A stretch of DNA of 64,000 nt from Hyphomicrobium sp. LHD-15. Its GTDB lineage: Bacteria; Pseudomonadota; Alphaproteobacteria; Rhizobiales; Hyphomicrobiaceae. Positions 32,975 to 41,409 of this stretch are shown piece after piece. The stretch is taken from assembly GCF_031157355.1 (NCBI RefSeq), contig NZ_JAVIFT010000001.1:620001-684000 (forward strand), read 5' to 3'. The stretch's first letter is position 1. Every line of letters begins with the position of its first letter. The translations under genes and the position numbers were made by a program. The notes beneath the pieces are model-generated. The model was not told the DNA's origin. It did not search any database and worked only from the letters and a program-made list of their open reading frames with translations.

Positions 32975-33972
32975 GCCTCCTCTCTTGTAGAGACGAGACG
33001 CACTTCCGACAGCTTTGCCGCCAGAAGCACGAGCAGCGCGGCTGCCGCGACGGCGAATACGCGCGCACTCAGATCCTCGTGCGGGATGCGCTCCAGATAG
33101 GTGATCGGGCTTCGCTCGAGCTTGCCGATCTCGGAGATGGCGAGCGCGATCGCCTCTGGATTCTCGGCCTCGAAGGCACGATAGGAAATGCCGAGCGACT
33201 TGAAGAACTTGTCGAGATGGCGTTCGGGCATGGCCTGCGGGGTGTCTTCCTCACCGGGCGCGGGCACGGTGGAAATTCCCGGCGTTCCGGCTGTGCGCAG
33301 GAAGAGCCAGTAAAGATTGATCGGGCGGCGCGCGAAGGCGGCCCGCAGCTTGTCCTGCACCTTGCGGTCGATCACGGCGGCGCCGTCCGAGACCAGCACG
33401 ATCACGCGTGCGGCCGGCGAGGTATCGGCTTCCTGCATATCGAGGGAGAGCGCGAGACCGCGTCCGACGTTGGTCATCGCGAGGCCTTCGCGATCCATGG
33501 CGTCGACGGCCGCCATCACGGCGTCCTTGTGCTCGGTCATCGGCAGGATATGCATCGGCGAGGTCGAGAACGCCGCGACGCCGACCAGGTCGTGATCGCG
33601 ATGGACGATGAAATCCTTGAGCAGGCGGCGGGCGGCAGCGGACTTGCTTTCTTCGCCCCCTTCCGGCGCGCGGCCCGCAAACGTGTTGTCCATGCTCGAC
33701 GAACGATCGATGAGCAGCACGATGTGAGCGCCCTCACCGCTTTTCTCGATCGTCCGGCCGAGGCGATGGAGCCCGCCGAGGCCGAGGATCAACGCGACAA
33801 TGGCGATGGTCCCGGCAATCCGTAGCGTCCAGTCGATGGCGAGCGACAGGGGATCCGCCTCGATGCCGCCAATCGACGGATAGCTTTGCTCTCGTTGAGA
33901 TGAAAACAGCAGCGGGAGCAGAGCCAGCGGCAACAAGAGAAGCACCCACGGCGTGGACAGCGCGAGGTTCAT
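32971..33972 (-). CDS. mxaC: Methanol dehydrogenase maturation protein MxaC (VWA)
   Basis: 333 residues, BatA-like layout: N-terminal helix (LSTPWVLLLLPLALLPLLF), second helix (IAGTIAIVALILGLGGL), VWA domain with MIDAS LLIDRSSSMDN and VLVSDGAAVID, and a C-terminal helix (VFAVAAAALLVLLAAKL). The VWA domain faces the periplasm and may hold a metal; with MxaL, S and R it forms the chaperone set for calcium insertion. Start overlaps mxaA by 4 bases. Confidence 0.93.
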   Translation of the reverse strand: MNLALSTPWVLLLLPLALLPLLFSSQREQSYPSIGGIEADPLSLAIDWTLRIAGTIAIVALILGLGGLHRLGRTIEKSGEGAHIVLLIDRSSSMDNTFAGRAPEGGEESKSAAARRLLKDFIVHRDHDLVGVAAFSTSPMHILPMTEHKDAVMAAVDAMDREGLAMTNVGRGLALSLDMQEADTSPAARVIVLVSDGAAVIDRKVQDKLRAAFARRPINLYWLFLRTAGTPGISTVPAPGEEDTPQAMPERHLDKFFKSLGISYRAFEAENPEAIALAISEIGKLERSPITYLERIPHEDLSARVFAVAAAALLVLLAAKLSEVRLVSTREEA

Positions 33973-34889
33973 CGGGCGGCCCTCTCCTGACGCGCGAGGG
34001 TCGCGGCAAGCCCCTTCAAATCTGCCGGCGGGAACTCGATCTCGCCTTCGCGCTGCGCTTCTCCGAAGAAAACGGCTCGCGATGCCGCAAAGAAGCGCGC
34101 CACCTCGGCGTGGTTGCGATTGTGCTCCGGATGGGCTGCGAGGAACGTCTCGACGTCGGAGGCGAGCAAGCGCTGGCCGGCGGTGCTGTCGAATGCACGG
34201 TGAAGCGCGAGCAAGGCGCTTTTATACGCGGCACCGTTCGATTCCTTCGCGAACGCATGTCCGATCTCGCGCGCTGCGCGCGAGAATGGGCGCGCCGGTC
34301 TGCGAGAAAACGGCCACCAAGCCATGTCGCGTGCCAGCAGCAAGAGCAGGGCGCCCGAGAGCGCTGCGAGAGCCAGCGCGGCGGAGCGCAGATTTCCGGA
34401 TCTCCTGAGGCCCGGGGTTGCATCTGGACGCAGAAAGGTCTCCGCCGTCTCTCCGCTTTTTTCCGGAAAGATCTCCCGGATCGGCGAGGTCAGGAGCGTA
34501 AAAGGCGGAAGGGTTGCGGTTTCGCTTCCGGCCGGGCCGCGGATCGTGATCTCGGACGCCGGGATGGTAACCTTCTTCGGATCGATCGGAGCGTAGAAGG
34601 TTTGATACGTGAGCCGCAGGCGGTGGATGCGCGCGTCGCCTTCGCGCGTGGACGAGAGGTCGAGCGATCTCAACTCCAACCAATAGTTCGAGGCACCGGT
34701 GCGGGGGAGAGAGGCGGCGACGATCTCGTCCTCGGCACCGGTCTCGATCTCGATCGTACGCTCCAGCGTGTCGCCGAGAAAATAGCCGAACGCGCGCGGC
34801 TCCACGGTGTGCACGGCGCGCACCTCGGCCTTGGCCGCCTGCGTGGCCGCGACAAGAAACGACACAGCTGCGACGGCTGCCCGCAGCAT
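33969..34889 (-). CDS. mxaA: Methanol dehydrogenase maturation protein MxaA
   Basis: 306 residues. Signal peptide/anchor (RAAVAAVSFLVAATQAAKA), then a beta-rich periplasmic domain with the MxaA-type phrase FGYFLGDTLERTIEIETGAE, a single membrane helix (SAALALAALSGALLLLLARDMAW), and a cytosolic tail with RPFSRAAREIG. Required for calcium insertion in Methylobacterium. Gap of 3 bases to mxaS. Confidence 0.93.
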   Translation of the reverse strand: MLRAAVAAVSFLVAATQAAKAEVRAVHTVEPRAFGYFLGDTLERTIEIETGAEDEIVAASLPRTGASNYWLELRSLDLSSTREGDARIHRLRLTYQTFYAPIDPKKVTIPASEITIRGPAGSETATLPPFTLLTSPIREIFPEKSGETAETFLRPDATPGLRRSGNLRSAALALAALSGALLLLLARDMAWWPFSRRPARPFSRAAREIGHAFAKESNGAAYKSALLALHRAFDSTAGQRLLASDVETFLAAHPEHNRNHAEVARFFAASRAVFFGEAQREGEIEFPPADLKGLAATLARQERAAR

Positions 34890-34892
34890 CGA

Positions 34893-35768
34893 TCAGGCTC
34901 CCGTAGCGAGGTGAGCGCCCAGCAGGTCCCACCGGATGGTGTCCGTGATCTCGAACGGCTCGCGGCCGTAGCGCGATGCGAGGGCGCGGAAAAAGGACCG
35001 GCGGGCCTCGATCCTCCTTTGCCACTCCGCCTTCAGAGAAGGCCGCATGGCTACGAGGCGGCGCCGGCCAGTTTCGAGATCGGAGAGCTGCATCAACCCC
35101 CAGGACGGCAGACGTGCGTTCTCATGCGAGTCGACGAGGCGGATCGGGATCACGTCGTGGGGGCTCAGCGTCTCGAACAGAGCAACGAGCTGATCCTCAG
35201 GCAGCAGGAAATCCGAAATGACCAGCACCACGTTGCGCTTGCGTCCGACACGTTGGGCGGCCTCGATCAGTCCCGATGCACCCTTGCGCTCCGGCACGTA
35301 GGCGCGCAGCGCGGCGATCATGTCCGTTTCGCCCGCGCGCGAGCGTGTCGGCGGCGAGCCGAGCTCGTCCCTCACCTCTTCGTCGGCGGCGTAGAGCGCG
35401 AAGGTGTCGCCGGCGCGGCGCACGGACGTGGCCAGCACCTGGACGAGATCGGCAGCCAGCTTCATCTTGCGCGACGAGCCCTCGAAGGCCATCGAGCCCG
35501 AAACGTCGAGCAGAACGGTGACGCCGATCTCGCTCTTTTCCTCGAAGCGGCGGACGTGCAGCGTCCCGAACGGATCGCGCAGAGACTGGCGCAGATCGAT
35601 GCGGCGCGGATCCCGATATTCGAGGAGCGTCGCAAGATCGCGGAATATGCCACCGGCGCCCGATTGCGTGCTGCGGTGCGCGCCCTGCCGGACCGAACGG
35701 CTCCGCCAGACGATCCGGTAGGGCAGATCGACCGGCGCCGGCGCGGCAGTGGCGGCCCGCTCTGTCAT
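34893..35768 (-). CDS. mxaS: Methanol dehydrogenase maturation protein MxaS (DUF58)
   Basis: 291 residues, cytosolic DUF58 protein. Landmarks are FRDLATLLEYRDPRRIDLRQSL, the VWA-like MIDAS start VLLDVSGSM at about residues 84-92, and LVISDFLLPEDQ. DUF58 proteins work with MoxR ATPases (here mxaR), whose stop overlaps this start by 4 bases. Confidence 0.93.
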   Translation of the reverse strand: MTERAATAAPAPVDLPYRIVWRSRSVRQGAHRSTQSGAGGIFRDLATLLEYRDPRRIDLRQSLRDPFGTLHVRRFEEKSEIGVTVLLDVSGSMAFEGSSRKMKLAADLVQVLATSVRRAGDTFALYAADEEVRDELGSPPTRSRAGETDMIAALRAYVPERKGASGLIEAAQRVGRKRNVVLVISDFLLPEDQLVALFETLSPHDVIPIRLVDSHENARLPSWGLMQLSDLETGRRRLVAMRPSLKAEWQRRIEARRSFFRALASRYGREPFEITDTIRWDLLGAHLATGA

Positions 35769-36814
35769 GGGACCGGCACCGTCTCGAACAGGGCGTCGAC
35801 CAGCTCGCGCGCGATGCGATCGCGCCGCAGCTCGTAGACCGGCTCGAAGAAGATGCGATGGGCCATCGTCTCGAAGAAAACCGACCGGATGTCTTCCGGG
35901 ACGGCCATGGTGCGGCCATCGAGCCAGGCCGCAACGCGCGCGGCGCGCACGAGGTAGCTCAGGCCGCGCGGGCTCGCGCCCGCAGCCACCAGACGCGCGG
36001 TATCGACACCCGGGATTTCGATCCCGGCTTCGGCCGGGTTTCGCACGGCCTGCCAGAGATTGACGACATAGCGCTCCAGCGTGTCGCTGGTCTTGATCTC
36101 GGTCTGGATCGCGCGGCCGACATCATTCAATTTGTCGTATGCGAGGATGCCTTCCTCGATCGACGCGATCAGGCTGTCGCCATCGTGAAACCGCGTATTG
36201 AACGCGAGCTGGCGGCGGGTATCGGCGTCGGCCGGCGTATCGATCGAAATTTCCATGAGGAAGCGATCGCGCGCGGCGGCCGGGAGCTCGAACGTCTCCT
36301 CGCGCTCGACACGATTTCGGTCCGCGAACACCACGAGATGCGGGAAGCGGAACTCGCGGTTGAAGGCGGTAACGCTGCGTTCGGCCATGAGCCGCAGCAG
36401 AAGCGAGTGGACCTGCGGGCGGGCGCGGTTGATCTCGTTGAAGAAGAAGATCGCCAGATCTTCGCCGGCACGCAAGACCGGCCCCTCGTCGACGCGGGGG
36501 CGGCCGTCCTCGGCCAGATAGGTGTGATAGACGAGATCGCCGGGCATGAGGTCGATGGTGCCCTCGATGCGCTCATAGGCTCCGCCCACGGCGCGCGCGG
36601 CGGCGCGGAGCAGAGTTGTCTTGCCGACGCCGACATCGCCCTCGAGCAACACGTGCCCACGCGCAAAGAGTGCGATCGTCAAGAGGCGTATGACACGCTC
36701 CTGGCCGATCACTGCCTTTGCTATCTCTGTTTCGAACTTCGCTGCCCGGCTGCGCCAAGCGGACAGATCTATACTTCCGGTTTTTTGGCCGGCTTCTCTA
36801 TTATCGTGCGGCAT
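35765..36814 (-). CDS. mxaR: MoxR-type AAA+ ATPase MxaR
   Basis: 349 residues. Walker A GDVGVGKTT at residues 60-68. The Walker B/DEINRA box reads FFFNEINRARPQ, with Asn126 where most MoxR proteins have Asp. Sensor 1 is VFADRNRVEREETFELPAAARDRF, again MxaR-like rather than the usual ATQNP. The C-terminal lid (SPRGLSYLVRAARVAAWLDGR..VPEDI) is present. Drives assembly/calcium insertion with the VWA proteins. First gene of the maturation block, after a hairpin terminator and a 155-base gap. Confidence 0.94.
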   Translation of the reverse strand: MPHDNREAGQKTGSIDLSAWRSRAAKFETEIAKAVIGQERVIRLLTIALFARGHVLLEGDVGVGKTTLLRAAARAVGGAYERIEGTIDLMPGDLVYHTYLAEDGRPRVDEGPVLRAGEDLAIFFFNEINRARPQVHSLLLRLMAERSVTAFNREFRFPHLVVFADRNRVEREETFELPAAARDRFLMEISIDTPADADTRRQLAFNTRFHDGDSLIASIEEGILAYDKLNDVGRAIQTEIKTSDTLERYVVNLWQAVRNPAEAGIEIPGVDTARLVAAGASPRGLSYLVRAARVAAWLDGRTMAVPEDIRSVFFETMAHRIFFEPVYELRRDRIARELVDALFETVPVP

Positions 36815-36865
36815 CGAGACCTCGCGGCGCCGGGAGCCGAACCGGAACCTCGTTGTTCTTGTTCA

Positions 36866-36892
36866 AAAAGGAGGTGCGGCCGAAGCCGCACC
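36866..36892 (-). terminator. Hairpin with U-tract between mxaI and mxaR
   Basis: On the minus strand GGTGCGGC-TTCG-GCCGCACC (perfect 8-bp stem, UUCG-type tetraloop) is followed by TCCTTTTTG. It lies 77 bases past the mxaI stop and 51 bases before mxaR. It should terminate or attenuate transcription from the mxaF promoter before the maturation genes. Confidence 0.85.
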
Positions 36893-36969
36893 CCAAGAAC
36901 CCTCGGAGAGGAAGCAGAGCAACTCTTGCAAGCGTGGCACTGCAGCCGAGGAGTTCAAACCCGTCAGAG

Positions 36970-37263
36970 CTACTGGATCTTCGACACGTCTTGGACCCAC
37001 TTGCCGGTCTTCTTGAAGTTCGCGGCGCGCTTCGCGTTGCGCGCAGCCTGCGCATCGAGAGCAGTCTGCTGCTTGGCAAGCTCAGCCGGGTTGTGCTTCG
37101 GGTCGTACTTCGAGCCAGCGACCTTCTCCGGGTAGCCGGGCTTCGGCTCCCAGCATACGCCGGGGGCTTTGCACTTAGTTCCGTCGTAAGCACCGGCAAC
37201 GCCAGCGCCTACTGCGAGGATCACCGCGCTGGCGGCGAGCGTCACAAGAGACTTCTTGATCAT
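36970..37263 (-). CDS. mxaI: Methanol dehydrogenase small (beta) subunit
   Basis: 97 residues. Signal peptide (LAASAVILAVGAGVAGA), then mature YDGTKCKAPGVCWEPKPGYPEKV and GSKYDPKHNPAELAKQQ with the two Cys that make a disulfide, and a long basic helix ending GKWVQDVSKIQ. It forms the alpha2beta2 enzyme with MxaF in the periplasm. RBS TTGGAGGAAC. This subunit is present in MxaF-type and absent from XoxF-type systems. Confidence 0.97.
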   Translation of the reverse strand: MIKKSLVTLAASAVILAVGAGVAGAYDGTKCKAPGVCWEPKPGYPEKVAGSKYDPKHNPAELAKQQTALDAQAARNAKRAANFKKTGKWVQDVSKIQ

Positions 37264-37297
37264 GGGTCAGTTCCTCCAATCAGCGTCTTCCTACTTC

Positions 37298-37315
37298 GGG
37301 CGGTTTAATCCGCCC
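37298..37315. repeat. Hairpin between mxaG and mxaI
   Basis: GGGCGG-TTTAAT-CCGCCC is a perfect 6-bp inverted repeat in the 97-base gap, 35 bases upstream of mxaI. No U-tract follows on the minus strand, so it may protect or process the mRNA around mxaI instead of ending it. Confidence 0.5.
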
Positions 37316-37360
37316 TGACACCCGTCTACTTGCAGGGGGCGCTTGGCGGCGCCTTTCCGG

Positions 37361-37948
37361 CTAGTTGGCGACGGGTACCTTGCACTCGCCTGCATCAGCC
37401 GGCTTTGCGCTGGCGTCTGCGGACGTGTGTTCTGTCGGCTTGAACGGCGTGAAGCTCTTCTTCTGCGCGTCCGTAAGCCACTCGGCTTCGGCCACGTCAC
37501 CCGAATACATGTGACGAATCCAAGCCATGAGTTTCAGCAGGTCATCGATGGAATGATCGTTGTGCGGACCCATCATCCCTTGAGCGCCGCCATAGATCGT
37601 CTCGAAGAGGCCTTTGTCAGTCGTGTTCTTCGGATAAGTCCAGTACGCGTCGCCCAGGCCCGGGCCGAGCTTGCCTTCGCCATAGTGACCGTGACAGCCG
37701 GAGCAGGCCGTCAGATAGATCTCCTCACCTGCAGGCAGGCATCCCTTGACCTCGGTGTAGAGGTTGACGCCCGTCTCGAGGAAGTGCTTCGCCGCTTCTG
37801 TATCCCGTCCCTCCGGTGGAGCGGTGTCAGGCACTTTGAGGTCTTCGCCCGTGATAGTGTGGCGGAAGGATTCCGCCGCTACGCTTCCGGTTGCCAGTAC
37901 GCAGCCCAAGATAAGTGCTGAACCCCAGCCGAACTTTCTATTCATCAT
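37361..37948 (-). CDS. mxaG: Cytochrome cL, electron acceptor of methanol dehydrogenase
   Basis: 195 residues. Signal peptide (GSALILGCVLATGSVAAES). The heme site is CSGCH at residues 82-86, in a segment ACSGCHGHYGEGKLGPGLGDAYWTYPKN that is specific to cytochrome cL; the likely Met axial ligand is in GGAQGMMGPHND (125/126). Takes electrons from MxaFI and passes them to cytochrome cH. The tail after about residue 165 is Ala/Lys/Pro-rich and may be processed. Gap of 52 bases to mxaJ. Confidence 0.96.
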   Translation of the reverse strand: MMNRKFGWGSALILGCVLATGSVAAESFRHTITGEDLKVPDTAPPEGRDTEAAKHFLETGVNLYTEVKGCLPAGEEIYLTACSGCHGHYGEGKLGPGLGDAYWTYPKNTTDKGLFETIYGGAQGMMGPHNDHSIDDLLKLMAWIRHMYSGDVAEAEWLTDAQKKSFTPFKPTEHTSADASAKPADAGECKVPVAN

Positions 37949-38000
37949 CCTGCAGTCGAACCCGTGTTCTATGGTGCCTAACGTTGATCGTCACGAACGC

Positions 38001-38879
38001 TCATGAGCGCGGCAAGCCTGCTACGAGCGGAATTCCTTCTTCTTTGAGAATCTCTTCAATCCTCGGCTTGGCCTTGTCGAGCGCAGCATCCAGCGCAGCC
38101 AGAAGATCGTTGTCGTCCTTGCGGACGCCGACCGACTGATCGAAATGATGCGGAACCTTCTCGCCGTCACCGCGCACGTTGTTGTCGGGGATGATGGTGA
38201 GCGTCAGCTTCTCCGACGCCTTAGCGTAGCGGGCGACTTCCGGTGCGAAATTGATGGCGACATCAGCCGTGCCGTCGGCGACCTCGTTGACCATGCGCTG
38301 CGGAGGAATGCGCGTGAACTTGTTGCGCCGGTCCTGGAAGTTGGTCAGCGAGTGCATGTAGTTGAAGTGCTCGCGGAACAAGCCCAGCTTCTCGAGCATG
38401 ATCTGCGCAGGCGAGCCCGGCGTGAAGCCGATCTTCGAGGCCTTCGCGAGATCGGGGCTCGACCAATCCTTGATGTCGAGCTTGGTATCCTTGCGTTGAA
38501 TGAAAACGTAAGGGGCGCGGTAGTAGGGCTTTGTCGTCAGGACACGCGGATCGCCGGTGTCCATGCCCATCACCAAGTCGCACATCTTCATGTCGAGCTG
38601 GTCGCGCACGAGATAAATGCCAGGGCGCGAGAACCAGACGAACTGCGGTTTGCGGCCCATGCTATCGGCCAGCACGGCCGCGATTTTGTTTTCAAAGCCG
38701 GAGCCGTCACGGCTCGAATAGGGAAGCTCGTCGGCCGCGGCGCAGATGCGCAGCACGGACGCGGAATTGGATTCATCCTCGGCTGCAAGGACCGGGGTTG
38801 CGAGCAGACCCGCTGCCATCAGGGGCGCTGCCAGCACGCATTTCATGGAAGAGAAGCGGAAGGACGCGAAACGCTTCAT
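38001..38879 (-). CDS. mxaJ: Periplasmic MxaJ protein (SBP_bac_3 fold)
   Basis: 292 residues. Signal peptide (VLAAPLMAAGLLATPVLAAE). The family phrase VLRICAAADELPYSSRDGSGFENKIAAVLADSMGRKPQFVWF is followed by GMDTGDPRVLTTKPYYRAPYVFI and TADVAINFAPEVARYA. A periplasmic binding-protein fold that interacts with methanol dehydrogenase during assembly. ATG 38879 has AAAGGTG six bases upstream; GTG 38888 is the alternative. Confidence 0.94.
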   Translation of the reverse strand: MKRFASFRFSSMKCVLAAPLMAAGLLATPVLAAEDESNSASVLRICAAADELPYSSRDGSGFENKIAAVLADSMGRKPQFVWFSRPGIYLVRDQLDMKMCDLVMGMDTGDPRVLTTKPYYRAPYVFIQRKDTKLDIKDWSSPDLAKASKIGFTPGSPAQIMLEKLGLFREHFNYMHSLTNFQDRRNKFTRIPPQRMVNEVADGTADVAINFAPEVARYAKASEKLTLTIIPDNNVRGDGEKVPHHFDQSVGVRKDDNDLLAALDAALDKAKPRIEEILKEEGIPLVAGLPRS

Positions 38880-39120
38880 GGGTGTCACCTTTGGTTTCCT
38901 CTTGGGGTCAAGCTTGCCGTTTCTCTTGCGCCGGACATTCCATCCAGCCTTTGCGGCTTCGGCTCGTGCCGATCTCCATTTGGACGCTTCGATCTGCGCC
39001 TCTTGCAGGGACCGGGCTATTTAATGTTTGGGCTTTCGATTTAGGGGGATCGACCGCCGCAGCCTCACTGTCTCGAAGTGGAGAAGCGACACTGCGGCGA
39101 TCATTCTTTCAGGCTACAAA
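38880..39120 (-). other. mxaF-mxaJ intergenic stretch
   Basis: 241 bases without a gene. On the minus strand it follows the mxaF stop. No strong hairpin with a U-tract was seen, so transcription likely continues into mxaJ; the region may hold an mRNA processing site. Confidence 0.4.
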
Positions 39121-41007
39121 TCAGCCCTTGGTATCGAACTCACCGACCGAGAGGTCGTCGTAGGGGTTCTTGCCATCGAGCGAGAACACCTGGAGACCAC
39201 CACCCATCTGGGTGTAGTTGGCGAGGTTCTTGAAGGCGCCGACTGCACCGAGACCAGCGGTCGGATCCTGGAGGTCGAACACGAGACCAACGCCCGGCCA
39301 GCCACCGACGCCGTACATGATGGCGACGTACTGGGTGCCCTTGTGCTCATACGTCATCGGGTGACCGATCACGCCCGAGGGAAGCTTGTACTTCCAGAGC
39401 AGCTCGCCGGTATCCGAGTTGCGGGCCTTGAGGAAGCCATCCAGCGTTCCGTAGAACACCAGGTTGCCTGCGGTGGCCATGGTGCCGCCCCAGACGGAGA
39501 AGCGCTCCATCTTGTCCCACTTGTACTCGCCGGTGATCGCGTTGTAGGCCTTGATCTGACCGAGACCGAGGTAGTTCTGACGATCGCCCTTCGGACCCGG
39601 ATACATCCACAGCGTGGCGCCGACGAAGAACTGGCCTGCGCGGTAGGGAAGCATGAAGGGCTCCCAGTCCATGCAGATGTGGTTGATGCCCATGAAGAAG
39701 AGTTCCTTCGTGGGATCGTAGGAGTCGTGGCCCTGGTTGTGGTAACCCATGGCCGACGGGCAGATTTCCTTGCCCTTATGGTCCATGCGGGTGCCGAACT
39801 CAGGATCGCGAACCGGGAGACCCGTCTTCAGGTCAACCTGCTTCACCCAGTTGACCGTATCGTCGAGCTTGTTGGCCGAGATCAGGTCGCCGTTCTCACG
39901 GTCGAGGGTGTAGACGATGCCGTTACGATCGGGATGGGTCAGAAGCTTGCGCTTCTTGCCAGCCTTGTCCGTCTGCTCCGAGAGGATCATGACGTTGACG
40001 CCAGCGTAGTCCCACTCGTCGTGCGGGGTCTTCTGATAGCCGAACTTGGCCTGTCCGGTGTCCGCATCGCGGCCCCAGATGGTCATCGTCCACTTGTTGT
40101 CGCCCGGACGCATCGTCTCGTTCCACGGCGCCGGGTTACCCGAGCCATAGTGGAAGAGGTTCGTCTCCGGGTCGTAGGCGTACCAGCCCCAGTTGGTGCC
40201 GCCGCCGATCTTCCAGGCGTCGCCTTCCCAAGTTCCCGTGCCGAGGCCCTTCTGGCCGTAGTGCGGGTTAGCCTTGTTGAAGTCTTCGCCGATGCCGACG
40301 TCAGCGTCGGGACCGGTTGCGTACACGCGCCAGACCTGCTCGCCGGTCTTGACGTTGTAAGCGGTGGTGTGGCCGCGAACGCCGAGCTCGGCGCCCGAAG
40401 AACCGACGAGAGCCAGATCCTTGATAACGTAAGGAGCCTGCGTCAGCGTCTGGCCGACCTTGATGTCGCCGTTCTCAACCTTCCAGTACTCTTCACCGGT
40501 CGCAGCGTTGAGAGCCACGAGATGGCCGTCGAGCTGGGTCTTGATGATCAGAGCCGGAACCTTACCGTCGCCCGGCCAGTAGGCCAGACCGCGGTTCACG
40601 AGGTCGCAGCAAGCGACCGAGCGAGCAGCCGGATCCTGCTTCGGCTTGTGCTGCCACAGGATGTGTCCGGGATCGTTCAGATCGAGCGCGAACGTGTTGT
40701 TCGGGAACGACGTGTGGACGTACATGACGCCATTCACGACGAGAGGCGTTCCCTCATGCCCGTGCAGCAGACCGGTCGAGAACGACCAGGCAGCGCGAAG
40801 CTGCTTAACGTTCTCGGTGTTGATCTGCGTGTTGGGGCTGTAGTTCTGTGAGCTGTAGTTCTTGCCTGGCATAATCCAGTTCTCGTTGCTCTTCGACAGC
40901 TCGTTGAGCTTGTCGTTAGCAAACGAGGAAGATGCCATGGTGACCACCAGCGCGACGCACGACGCGCCTGCCAGTAGCCCCTTACCCAGGTGCTTCATCA
41001 TTCCCAA
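39121..41007 (-). CDS. mxaF: Methanol dehydrogenase large subunit, Ca-dependent MxaF type
   Basis: 628 residues; PQQ quinoprotein, 8-bladed propeller, in the periplasm. Signal peptide of 30 residues, so mature protein starts [10 protein letters not shown], like Methylobacterium MxaF. The vicinal disulfide [10 protein letters not shown] (Cys133-Cys134) and the active-site DEWDYAGVN (Asp333, mature Asp303) are present. The residue two after the catalytic Asp is Ala335; lanthanide-dependent XoxF has Asp here, so this is the calcium enzyme. W-motifs such as [27 protein letters not shown] are intact. Length is normal (about 600 mature). Likely very highly expressed. RBS region lies just before 41007. 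Confidence 0.98.
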   Translation of the reverse strand: MGMMKHLGKGLLAGASCVALVVTMASSSFANDKLNELSKSNENWIMPGKNYSSQNYSPNTQINTENVKQLRAAWSFSTGLLHGHEGTPLVVNGVMYVHTSFPNNTFALDLNDPGHILWQHKPKQDPAARSVACCDLVNRGLAYWPGDGKVPALIIKTQLDGHLVALNAATGEEYWKVENGDIKVGQTLTQAPYVIKDLALVGSSGAELGVRGHTTAYNVKTGEQVWRVYATGPDADVGIGEDFNKANPHYGQKGLGTGTWEGDAWKIGGGTNWGWYAYDPETNLFHYGSGNPAPWNETMRPGDNKWTMTIWGRDADTGQAKFGYQKTPHDEWDYAGVNVMILSEQTDKAGKKRKLLTHPDRNGIVYTLDRENGDLISANKLDDTVNWVKQVDLKTGLPVRDPEFGTRMDHKGKEICPSAMGYHNQGHDSYDPTKELFFMGINHICMDWEPFMLPYRAGQFFVGATLWMYPGPKGDRQNYLGLGQIKAYNAITGEYKWDKMERFSVWGGTMATAGNLVFYGTLDGFLKARNSDTGELLWKYKLPSGVIGHPMTYEHKGTQYVAIMYGVGGWPGVGLVFDLQDPTAGLGAVGAFKNLANYTQMGGGLQVFSLDGKNPYDDLSVGEFDTKG

Positions 41008-41409
41008 AACCTCGCGTTATCCATCCCAAGGCCGAGACAGTTCTTGCGCTGCTCATCACGGTTAAGCGCGATGGGCCTGCAGCCTGCCTCTATCCAATGT
41101 CGCGATGCCTCTTTGACCACGTCGGGAGACACCGCGCCCACGTCCCGATCCGCTGCACTCGCAAGGACTTGTTTTCTTCCTTTGCGACACTGCGTCTCGC
41201 GACGTGGGGGCACGCTAGACTGCGACGATCGGGCCGGTCTTTAGTCCAACTGGCAGACATTGACGGGATAAACCGGCAATGCATCCGGGCTTGCCCAGGC
41301 AATGGGCAAAAACGTAACTATGTAACGTTATTGTGATCGCAGCGACGCGCTGTCTTGTGTTGTTTCACTTTCATCTCACGCCTGCTTCGGAGCGGTTCCG
41401 AAGCCGATA
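41008..41409. promoter_or_regulatory. Divergent regulatory region mxaF / lipoprotein-regulator
   Basis: 402 bases without a convincing gene. It should hold the mxaF promoter (minus) and the promoter of the 41410-42661 genes (plus). The part nearest mxaF is a long 5' leader. Palindrome TAACGTTA at 41323-41330 and a GTAAC-TAT-GTAAC direct repeat at 41313-41326 lie at the candidate mxaF -10 region. Confidence 0.6.
41328..41356 (-). promoter_or_regulatory. Candidate mxaF promoter
   Basis: On the minus strand AAGACA (41356-41351) is followed 17 bases later by CAATAA (41333-41328). AAGACA is the -35 box described for Methylobacterium mxaF promoters; the -10 there is TAGAAA, so this one matches only partly. 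The candidate implies a ~310-base leader. Confidence 0.4.

Noticed and set aside
33900-35837. 645-residue plus-strand frame opposite mxaA/mxaS
   Set aside because: Arg/Glu-rich antisense shadow spanning two real genes; no ribosome binding site.
39028-40851. 607-residue open frame antisense to mxaF
   Set aside because: Shadow of mxaF in a high-GC genome; Val/Leu/His/Asp-rich with no recognisable domain.
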